Shown in pieces: positions 25,287 to 32,133 of a stretch of 64,000 bases of DNA. The notes under the pieces were generated by a model, which was given only the letters and a program-made list of their open reading frames with translations, was not told the origin of the DNA and did not search any database. The DNA is from Geothrix sp. PMB-07 (GTDB lineage Bacteria > Acidobacteriota > Holophagae > Holophagales > Holophagaceae). The stretch's first letter is position 1. The number at the start of each line of letters is the position of its first letter. The position numbers and the translations under genes are program-made. Location of the stretch: contig NZ_CP132333.1 in the NCBI RefSeq assembly GCF_030758935.1, positions 3,720,992 to 3,784,991 on the forward strand, read 5' to 3'.

Positions 25287-27416
25287 TTAGAAATTGGCGC
25301 TGGGAGGCGCGGGCTCGTCGGCGGCACCGGCATTGGCCAGGGGCACGCGCACCAGGTAGATGGCAATGCCAGCCAGGATGACGAGGCTGATCCAGAACAT
25401 GCCAGGGTTGGCGATGATCTTGTACTTCACCTCGAAGAAGGCCAGGGACGCGAAGACCAGGCCCACCAGGGCCTCGCCCGCGATCAAGCCCGCGGCCAGC
25501 AGCACACCGTTGTTCTCAACCCGCACCTTCTGGGCTTCATTGAGGCCACGCTTGGCGCCGACCATTTCCACCACGCCCTTGATGAGGCCGCCGAGGAAGA
25601 TGGCGAAGGTGGTTTCCAGGGGCAGATACATGCCCACGGACACGAGCATGGGGCTCTTCACCTGCATGAGGATGAAGGCGAGGCCCATCATCATGCCGAC
25701 GATGATCAGCGGCCAGGCCATCTTGCCTTCCACGATGCCGCGGCTGAGCAGAGCCATCAGGCCCGCCTGGGGGGCCGCCAGCTGCTTGGAGCCGAAGCCG
25801 GCATCCAGGGCGAGGACGGCCTTCTTCTGATCGGCGGGCAGCTTCTTCACTTCATCCAGGGTGTAGGTCTTGACGACGCCGTTGGCATCAGCGGGAGCCG
25901 TGACGACCTGCACCTGCTGGGCGGTCAGCTCGGCAATGCGCTTGGTGCCCTGGGCCGAGATGTCACCTTCGTGAAGCACCATGAGGGGGATGAACAGCAC
26001 GATGGAGGCCAGGGCCACACCCAAGAGGTCGCCCATTTCCATGCGCCAGGGGGTGCCGCCCAGGATGTGACCAGCTTTAAGGTCCTGCAGCATCTCGCCG
26101 GCGACGGCAGCGCTCACGCAAACGATGGCGGCCACACCAAGCACGGCAGCCACGCCCTCGCGGCCCTTCACGCCCAGCAGCACCATGACGAGCGCGGTGA
26201 GCACCAAGGCGGTGAGCGTCAAGCCGGAGATCGGGTTGTTGCTCGATCCCATGATGCCCACGAGGTAGCCGCTGATGGCGGCGAAGAAGAAGCCCAGGAT
26301 GACCATCACCAAGGCGGCCACGAAGGACACCAGGGGGGCCACATGGAAGATCTGCCAGGTGATGAGGAAGGTGACAGCGGCGGCGAAAGCGAGGCCACCC
26401 AGAACGTAGGTGAAGGGCAGGTCCTTGTTGACGCGGTCCACCACGTGGTCGCCGGAGGCGGCCTTCTTGACGTCAGAGACGGAGCGGGTGAGGCCCGTCA
26501 TGAGGCTCTTGCGCATTTTGAAGAGGGTGAAGCAGGCGCCCATGAGCATGCCGCCGATGGCGATGGGGCGAACGATGAATTTCCAGACCGACACCGACAG
26601 GGCGATCCAGTCGCTCTGGGGAGCCCCCTCAGGCAGGACGCCGGGGGCCAGGAAGTAGGTGATGATGGGCACCAGCAGGCCCCAGGCCATGATGCCGCCG
26701 GAGAAATTCAGGGCGCCCAGTTTGGGCCCGATGATGTAGCCCACACCCATGTAGGCGGGGCTGATGCCGGGGGAGGTCAGCAGCATGCCGCCGGCCACCT
26801 TGGCCTTCCAGGTGCCTGCGAGGTTGATGGTGGCAGTCTTGAAGGCCGCGAACTTCTCCCAAGCACTGGCGAACAGCGAGAGCTGTACCAGGGCCTGAAT
26901 GCCAGCGCCGAGGCCCATGGCGCCGAAGAGGAACGTGGTGCCACTGCCACCGCGGGCGCCGGCCTTGTGGATTTCGGCGGCGGCCACGCTCTCGGGGTAG
27001 GGCAGTTCGGCGTCTTCCACCATGACGCGGCGGAGCAGGGCCACGAACATGATGCCCAGCACGCCGCCCGTGAACATGATGAGGGAACTGGTGATGTAGT
27101 TGCCGGCCGTGAAGAACTTGGGCCAGATGCCGCTGATGACGAAGGCAGGAATGGTGAAAATGGCGCCAGCGGCCACGGATTCGCCGATGCTGCCCACGGT
27201 GCGGGCCATGTTCTCTTCAAGGATGGTGCCCTTCATGAGCTTGATGAGGGCCATGCCGATGACCGCCGCAGGATAGGTGGCGGCGATGGTCATGCCCGCT
27301 TTCAACCCGAGGTAGGCATTGGCCGAGCCGAGCACCACGGCCATGACGAGGCCGATGAGCACCGCCCGGAGGGAAAATTCCCTCAGGTTCTGGTCAGAGG
27401 GGACAAAGGGTTGCAT
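25287..27416 (-). CDS. OPT family oligopeptide transporter
   Basis: A 709-aa polytopic membrane protein with some 14-16 hydrophobic segments. The N-terminal family block is REFSLRAVLIGLVMAVVLGSANAYLGLKAGMTIAATYPAAVIGM. Later blocks include YIIGPKLGALNFSGGIMAWGLLVP and the loop GSSNNPISGLTLTALVL. A polar insertion at about 26010-25770 (antisense) separates the two membrane halves. OPT proteins import oligopeptides or metal chelates with protons. Substrate cannot be told from sequence, and it is not in an operon. Confidence 0.88.
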   Translation of the reverse strand: MQPFVPSDQNLREFSLRAVLIGLVMAVVLGSANAYLGLKAGMTIAATYPAAVIGMALIKLMKGTILEENMARTVGSIGESVAAGAIFTIPAFVISGIWPKFFTAGNYITSSLIMFTGGVLGIMFVALLRRVMVEDAELPYPESVAAAEIHKAGARGGSGTTFLFGAMGLGAGIQALVQLSLFASAWEKFAAFKTATINLAGTWKAKVAGGMLLTSPGISPAYMGVGYIIGPKLGALNFSGGIMAWGLLVPIITYFLAPGVLPEGAPQSDWIALSVSVWKFIVRPIAIGGMLMGACFTLFKMRKSLMTGLTRSVSDVKKAASGDHVVDRVNKDLPFTYVLGGLAFAAAVTFLITWQIFHVAPLVSFVAALVMVILGFFFAAISGYLVGIMGSSNNPISGLTLTALVLTALVMVLLGVKGREGVAAVLGVAAIVCVSAAVAGEMLQDLKAGHILGGTPWRMEMGDLLGVALASIVLFIPLMVLHEGDISAQGTKRIAELTAQQVQVVTAPADANGVVKTYTLDEVKKLPADQKKAVLALDAGFGSKQLAAPQAGLMALLSRGIVEGKMAWPLIIVGMMMGLAFILMQVKSPMLVSVGMYLPLETTFAIFLGGLIKGVVEMVGAKRGLNEAQKVRVENNGVLLAAGLIAGEALVGLVFASLAFFEVKYKIIANPGMFWISLVILAGIAIYLVRVPLANAGAADEPAPPSANF

Positions 27417-27472
27417 CGGTGCTCCTGAAAAGGCGCCATAAGGGGGGGAGGCGGTCAGATGGACGCGGATAG

Positions 27473-27485
27473 TCTATTACATAGA
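27473..27485. promoter_or_regulatory. Small palindrome in the divergent OPT / RNA methyltransferase gap
   Basis: TCTAT-TAC-ATAGA lies in the 84-bp AT-richer gap between two divergent starts, where an operator or promoter would be expected. It is short, so chance occurrence is quite possible. Confidence 0.25.
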
Positions 27486-27500
27486 TGATTCCCCAATCCT

Positions 27501-28265
27501 ATGCCGACCCTCACAAGTAAAGCCAACCCCCGATTCAAAGACCTCCTGGTCCGCTTGCGCCCCAGCGGCGCACGGCGGCAGGCCTCCCTCCTGCTGGGCG
27601 CCAAGCTCATCGAAGCCTGGGCCGAGGTGCAAAACACCTCTGCCGGAAAACGCCTAAGACCTGCCATGTGGCTCAGGCTCGAACAGATGGATTCGCACCC
27701 CCTCGAAGCCACCCTGGGCGTGGAAACCCTGGTGCTGGGTGAAGCCCTCATGCGCGAACTGGCCGATGCGGGCAGCCCCCCGGACCACGCCCTGCTGGTG
27801 GAAGTAGGTCCCGAACCCGCGGGCGCACTGCCCCCTCGGATCCTGGGCGCCTGGGGCATCCAGGATCCCGGCAACCTGGGCGCCATCCTCCGCAGCGCCG
27901 CCGCCTTCGGCTTCCAGGAAGTCCTCCTCGGCCCAGGCTGCACGGACCCTTTCCACCCCAAGGCCCTGCGCGGCAGCATGGGCGCGGCCTTTCTGCTGCC
28001 TTTGCGCCGAGTGGATGCGCTCCGGCCCGATGACGGGCACTGGTACGCCCTGGATGGTGGGCCCGGTGCGGTGGCCCTGGCCCAGGCGGACCTTTCGGAG
28101 CCGCTTCGGTTGTGGGTTGGCAACGAAGGCCACGGCTGGCAGGGCGTGGACCTTCCAGGCGAAGTACAACGGCTCGCCATTCCCATCCAGGGGGTCGAAA
28201 GCCTGAACGCGGCGGTGGCCGCGGGCATCGCCTGTTATGAAGTGGCACGGAGAACGCCATGCTGA
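27501..28265 (+). CDS. TrmH/SpoU family RNA 2'-O-methyltransferase
   Basis: A 254-aa SPOUT-fold methyltransferase for rRNA or tRNA. Motif 1 is GAWGIQDPGNLGAILRSAAAFG, motif 2 LWVGNEGHGW and motif 3 IPIQGVESLNAAVAAGIACYE, which together form the trefoil-knot SAM site. A short N-terminal RNA-binding part precedes it (MPTLTSKANPRFKDLLVRLR). The target nucleotide is not predictable. Its 3' end overlaps the lnt start by 7 bp, so translation is coupled. Confidence 0.9.
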   Translation: MPTLTSKANPRFKDLLVRLRPSGARRQASLLLGAKLIEAWAEVQNTSAGKRLRPAMWLRLEQMDSHPLEATLGVETLVLGEALMRELADAGSPPDHALLVEVGPEPAGALPPRILGAWGIQDPGNLGAILRSAAAFGFQEVLLGPGCTDPFHPKALRGSMGAAFLLPLRRVDALRPDDGHWYALDGGPGAVALAQADLSEPLRLWVGNEGHGWQGVDLPGEVQRLAIPIQGVESLNAAVAAGIACYEVARRTPC

Positions 28266-29782
28266 AAAGTGGGCTGAAATCGGGTTGGCTCCTCAGCGTT
28301 CTCAGTGCCTTCATCCTGTCCCTGTTCTTCGTGCTGGCCTTCCGCTTCCCCGGGGCCCTGGGTGGCTGGCTGGAACCGATCATGGCGCTGCTGTTCCCTC
28401 TGCTGCTGCTGGACGGCCTCTACAAGGGGCGCCATGCGTTCTGGGTGTGGATCACGCTGCTGATGGGTCTGTTGCTGCTCTATCAGTGGGTGCCCCAGAC
28501 CCTGGCCTCCAAGGGGGATCTTCCCTTCGGCTTGGCCCTGCTGGGCACGGTGCTTCTCAGCCTCTGGGAGGCCACCGGACTCTGGTTGGTGGTCATGGGT
28601 TCCCGCTGGGCCTTCCGCCGCGCCGGGGCTCCCACTGCCGCCTGTGCCTTGGCCCTGCTGCTGCTGGCCTGGGAGGGTTGGGGCTTCCACATCTATCCCT
28701 GGACCTGGGGCGCCGCCTTTGGGTCGCTCCCCTGGCTGGCCCGCTCGGCGGCCTTCCTGGGCGCCTCGGGGCTGTCAGCCCTGGCCTGGGGCGCAGGCGC
28801 CTGGGCGGCGGGAACCCTGGCCGAAGGCGGTTCGCCACGCCGCGCCCTCGCAGGCCCCGGCGCAGCCATCGCGTTCCTCGTTCTGGCCGGTGGCGTCTGG
28901 TACCTGCTGCCCCGCGATGCCGAGCGCCGTCTCGATGTCGCCATGATCCAGCCCAACTTCCAGGCAGGATCGCGCGGCGCGGGCATGGAAGCCGAGATGT
29001 GGCGCCGCAGCGATGCGCTGGTGAAGGCCCAAGGTTGGCCCCGTTCGGGTCGCGCCACCCTGCTGCTGTGGCCGGAAAGTTCGGTGCTGGGTCGGGATGA
29101 TCGCAGCACCAATCCCCGCCTGAACGCCGAAGCCTCATCGCGTGGCATCGCCTGGCTGTACGGCACTGAGGGCGGCCTCTTCAACCTGGTTCGCGGGGAG
29201 GTGGCGGGGCGCCCGACCTTTCTCTTCGCCAAGACCGAACCCATGCCCTTCGGGGAACGCAACCCGGGCCCCGAGGCCTTCCGCCGCTGGATGGATCGCC
29301 AGATGGGCATCACTTCCCAGGAGGCGGGTGAGTTGACTGCGGACTCCGCCTTCGTTGTGCCCACTCAGGCGGGCGAGGTGCGCGTCCATCCCCTCATCTG
29401 CAGTGAGGCCCTCATGCCCGAACGGGCCCGGCGGGGCCTGGCGCTCAGCCGGGCGGATCTGCTGAGCAACCACACCAACGACGGCTGGTTTGATCGCAGC
29501 ATCGCCACCGATCTGCATGCGGCTCAGATCCGCCTGCGGGCCACGGAACTGGGCGTGCCCTTGCTGCGGGCCACCCTGTCCGGCAAGTCTGGCTTCTTTC
29601 GGGAGGATGGCCGCTTCGAGCTCTGGGGTGAGCCCTTGAGCGAAGGCGCCTACGCCTTGGATTTGCAGTGGCGGCCCATCCACACGCCAGCACGATCCCC
29701 ATGGCTGCAGCCCCTGCTGATGGCGGGGCTGCTTGCTGGAGGGCTGCTGCTAGGATTGAAAACCCTTCCCAGGACTTCCTGA
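28259..29782 (+). CDS. lnt: Apolipoprotein N-acyltransferase
   Basis: A 507-aa inner-membrane enzyme that adds the third acyl chain to lipoproteins. Six to seven hydrophobic segments fill roughly the first 210 residues. A nitrilase-like periplasmic domain follows, with the Glu-Lys-Cys set visible as LLLWPESSVLG, AKTEPMPFGERNP and PLICSEALMP. A final membrane helix lies near residues 480-500. It overlaps the preceding methyltransferase by 7 bp and the next gene by 1 bp. Confidence 0.92.
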   Translation: MLKSGLKSGWLLSVLSAFILSLFFVLAFRFPGALGGWLEPIMALLFPLLLLDGLYKGRHAFWVWITLLMGLLLLYQWVPQTLASKGDLPFGLALLGTVLLSLWEATGLWLVVMGSRWAFRRAGAPTAACALALLLLAWEGWGFHIYPWTWGAAFGSLPWLARSAAFLGASGLSALAWGAGAWAAGTLAEGGSPRRALAGPGAAIAFLVLAGGVWYLLPRDAERRLDVAMIQPNFQAGSRGAGMEAEMWRRSDALVKAQGWPRSGRATLLLWPESSVLGRDDRSTNPRLNAEASSRGIAWLYGTEGGLFNLVRGEVAGRPTFLFAKTEPMPFGERNPGPEAFRRWMDRQMGITSQEAGELTADSAFVVPTQAGEVRVHPLICSEALMPERARRGLALSRADLLSNHTNDGWFDRSIATDLHAAQIRLRATELGVPLLRATLSGKSGFFREDGRFELWGEPLSEGAYALDLQWRPIHTPARSPWLQPLLMAGLLAGGLLLGLKTLPRTS

Positions 29783-30282
29783 TGGATCGAGATTTTCTCA
29801 CTCCGGAACCGCTCGCCACCCCCCACGGCACCGTCGCCTTCTTCGACGAAACCTGGAGTGTGGATCCCCGTGAGCTTCAGATCTTCTTCCAGGCCGAGGA
29901 GGTCTACTGGACGGCCTACCGCACCGTGGAGCAGTGGCGTCGCCTGCTCTCCTGCTCACGCATGCTCACGGCGCGGCTGGTGCCTGAAGGCCACAAGGGC
30001 GGGCGACTGGTCGGCGCCACGCGCCTTTGGTCCGATCACGCCTACGAGGCCAAGCTCTATGACGTGGTGGTGGCCAAGGATCTGATGAACCTCGGCATCG
30101 CCTCGGAGCTGGTGAAGTGGGCCCTGCGGCATCCCTGGTCCGGCGAGGTCTACCGCTACGTGCTGGAAACCCGGGATGCCTCCGACTTCTATCCGCGCTT
30201 CGGCTTTCAGCTGGGCCATGAAACCGAAAGCCTGCACATGCGGGTGAAAACCGCCGACCTCCAAGCCCGGGGCCTCCGATGA
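29782..30282 (+). CDS. GNAT family N-acetyltransferase
   Basis: A 166-aa acetyltransferase. GRLVGATRLWSDHAYEAKLYDVVVAKDLMNLGIASELVKWAL covers beta strands 2-4, with the acetyl-CoA pyrophosphate loop in divergent form (usual pattern Q/R-x-x-G-x-G/A). The tail has DASDFYPRFGFQLGHETE, the usual YxxxGF block. The substrate is unknown. The ATG overlaps the lnt stop (TGATG), and its stop overlaps the maf start (ATGA), so it is the middle cistron of lnt-GNAT-maf. Confidence 0.82.
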   Translation: MDRDFLTPEPLATPHGTVAFFDETWSVDPRELQIFFQAEEVYWTAYRTVEQWRRLLSCSRMLTARLVPEGHKGGRLVGATRLWSDHAYEAKLYDVVVAKDLMNLGIASELVKWALRHPWSGEVYRYVLETRDASDFYPRFGFQLGHETESLHMRVKTADLQARGLR

Positions 30283-30902
30283 CTGAAACCTTGCCTGGCC
30301 TCGCCGAGGTCGCCCTTCAACCTCTCATCCTGGCCAGCGGCAGTCCCCGGCGACGCCACTGGTTGGAAGCCATGCGCATCCCCTTCGAGCTTCAGATTCC
30401 CGATGTGGACGAAACGCCCCTGCTGGATGAAGACCCCTCAGACCTGGTGCTGCGGCTGGCCGAGCTCAAGGCCGAAGTCATCGCCCGCCGCAACCCGGGA
30501 CGCTGGGTCATGGCCGCAGACACCACGGTGGCCGTCGATCACCACACCCTGAACAAGCCCGTGGATTTGGAAGACGCGGTTCGGATGCTGAGCCTCATCC
30601 AGGGTCGGGCCCACCAGGTGCACACCGGCTTCTGTCTGCAGAAGAACGACACCACCCACAGCTTCGTTGACACGGCCCAGGTGTTTTTCCGGCCCATGAG
30701 CGAGGCGCAGATGCGCTGGTACATCAACACCCGTGAACCCATGGACAAGGCCGGGGCCTACGCCATTCAGGGCATCGGCGCCCTCTTCATCGAGAATGTG
30801 GAGGGCAGCTTCTCCACCGTGATGGGCCTGCCCGTGGAGCGGATGGGCGCCCTGTTCCGGAATCTGGGGCTGTTGAAACCCTGGATGGGGTTCCCGGTCT
30901 AG
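30279..30902 (+). CDS. maf: Maf/YceF family nucleoside triphosphate pyrophosphatase
   Basis: A 207-aa house-cleaning enzyme that hydrolyses non-canonical NTPs. The signature is ILASGSPRRRHWLEAMRIPFE, followed by VMAADTTVAVD and the tail AGAYAIQGIGALFIENVEGSFSTVMGLPV. It overlaps the GNAT gene by 4 bp. A weak hairpin (GGAGAGG/CCTCTCC) lies just after its stop. Which nucleotide it prefers (dTTP/UTP-like or m7GTP-like) is not determined. Confidence 0.92.
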   Translation: MTETLPGLAEVALQPLILASGSPRRRHWLEAMRIPFELQIPDVDETPLLDEDPSDLVLRLAELKAEVIARRNPGRWVMAADTTVAVDHHTLNKPVDLEDAVRMLSLIQGRAHQVHTGFCLQKNDTTHSFVDTAQVFFRPMSEAQMRWYINTREPMDKAGAYAIQGIGALFIENVEGSFSTVMGLPVERMGALFRNLGLLKPWMGFPV

Positions 30903-31362
30903 TTCAAACGACCTTTCAGGTGGAGAGGTTTCCGAGGGAAAGGCTCCGGCCTGTGGCCTCTCCAAATGAGCTGAATTCTCCGGGCCTTCTCAGGAGGAAA
31001 TCGCCCCTGAAAACCAGGGCCCTATAAACTACCGATAAATCCCTTTAAGCGTCGATTCAAACCCATAAAAAATAGGTAAACATTCGGCTTACCTTATTCT
31101 ATCCTTGTGACCTGCGACACATTGTCGCGCCCGGGATCCCTGGATTCGGGTATGGCCCAAATGTCCGAATTCATCTTCAGACTTTTTTTGGGCCCGTACG
31201 CAACCGATGGGGACCAGCTGCCGATAGAACATCAGCTCCTGAATTCTTCACGCATCGGTCGGTTTCCTGGGTTCAGGCCCTGACGCTCGTTTCGTTTGTA
31301 CCGTTTCCTGATGACACCTCCCGGCTTCCGCCCGTGAGTCTGCGCTTTCCAAGGGGTTGTGC
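30903..31362 (+). promoter_or_regulatory. 460-bp leader of the respiratory operon
   Basis: I find no gene here. 31022-31105 is markedly AT-rich (TATAAA, CATAAAAAATAG, TTATTCTAT) and looks like promoter DNA. Two symmetric sites follow: GCGACA-CAT-TGTCGC at 31114-31128 and GGCCCAAA...TTTGGGCC at 31154-31161/31187-31194. A seven-T run lies at 31183-31189. About 230 bp then separate these from the actA ATG, so a long 5' untranslated region is likely. Confidence 0.5.
31114..31128. promoter_or_regulatory. Palindromic operator candidate upstream of actA
   Basis: A perfect 6-bp inverted repeat, GCGACA and TGTCGC, is separated by 3 bp. It sits directly downstream of the AT-rich promoter-like stretch, where a repressor would block transcription. 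The overlapping TGTGA-N6-ACACA only partly matches a CRP/FNR half-site pair, so no regulator is assigned. Confidence 0.4.
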
Positions 31363-31926
31363 ATGCACCAGTTCGACCGAGCGTTCCGCTTCGTCCTGCC
31401 GGCCGCGGCCGTGGCGATCCTCGCCACCGTCCTGAGCGTGGGTTGGTTCACCCAGCCGGACCGCTTCGCCAAGGGCTACGCCCCCGAGCAGCCCATCCCC
31501 TTCTCCCATGAACTGCACGCAGGCACGCTCCGCATGCAGTGCCAGTACTGTCACTCGGGCGTGGACAAGTCCCGTCATGCGGGCATCCCGAGCGTAGATC
31601 TCTGCATGGGTTGCCACAAGGTCACCAAGGTCGACAGCCCCGCCATCAAGAAGCTCACCCAGATCGCGAATGCCAATGCCCCCATGCCCTGGCAGCGGGT
31701 GCACACCCTGCCCGACCACGTGTTCTTCGACCACCGCCCGCACGTGAACGCCGGCATCGCCTGCCAGAGCTGCCACGGCGAGGTGCAGACCATGAAGGTG
31801 CTCACCCGCGAGATGGGCATGCGCATGGGCAACTGCCTGGGCTGCCACCGGGATCCCCATGCGGCGCTGCCCCCGGGCTCGAAGATCACCAAAGGCGCCG
31901 AAAACTGCGCCGCCTGTCATCGCTAG
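31363..31926 (+). CDS. actA: Alternative complex III pentaheme cytochrome c subunit ActA
   Basis: A 187-aa exported, membrane-anchored multiheme cytochrome. One N-terminal hydrophobic segment (FVLPAAAVAILATVLSVGWF) anchors it. Five CXXCH heme motifs follow in order: CQYCH, CMGCH, CQSCH, CLGCH and CAACH. The F-x-H (FSHELHAG, FFDHRPHV) pairs are typical of this cytochrome c3-like family. In alternative complex III, ActA carries electrons from the ActB iron-sulfur clusters towards the mono-heme subunit. It is the first gene of the operon. Confidence 0.9.
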   Translation: MHQFDRAFRFVLPAAAVAILATVLSVGWFTQPDRFAKGYAPEQPIPFSHELHAGTLRMQCQYCHSGVDKSRHAGIPSVDLCMGCHKVTKVDSPAIKKLTQIANANAPMPWQRVHTLPDHVFFDHRPHVNAGIACQSCHGEVQTMKVLTREMGMRMGNCLGCHRDPHAALPPGSKITKGAENCAACHR

Positions 31927-31937
31927 GAGCACCGACG

Positions 31938-32129
31938 ATGACCGACGTGATCCGCACACCGATCGTGGAGAGGGCCACTGCCCTTCTGGCGGGCCCGTTT
32001 CTGCTTGGCCAGAAAGCCCTGAGCCTCGTCTTCCAACAGGCCAAGGATGCTCCCTCCGACCCGCCGCCCGAGCCCACTCTCCGAATCTCCATCACGCCCC
32101 CTGAACACGCCATCAAGCGCCGCGGATGA
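31938..32129 (+). CDS. Unrecognised 63-aa protein between ActA and ActB
   Basis: I do not recognise this protein. The ATG at 31938 has GGAG about 9 nt upstream, starts 11 bp after actA and ends 4 bp before the actB ATG. actB has no good ribosome site of its own, so coupling is likely. The product begins MTDVIRTPIVERATALLAG. It has a moderately hydrophobic stretch (ALLAGPFLLGQKALSLVF, about residues 15-32), then a Pro-rich acidic and basic tail. It could be a small complex subunit or assembly factor, or merely a coupling ORF. The position and ribosome site favour a real gene. Confidence 0.6.
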   Translation: MTDVIRTPIVERATALLAGPFLLGQKALSLVFQQAKDAPSDPPPEPTLRISITPPEHAIKRRG

Positions 32130-32133
32130 CCCG

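Noticed and set aside
25032-27428. 798-codon plus-strand frame opposite the OPT transporter
   Set aside because: The composition (His, Gly, Asp, Glu, Gln runs) is the antisense image of a membrane protein; the minus strand encodes a clear OPT family protein.
31105-31122. CRP/FNR site upstream of actA
   Set aside because: TGTGA-N6-ACACA matches only one half-site well, so it is not called as such.
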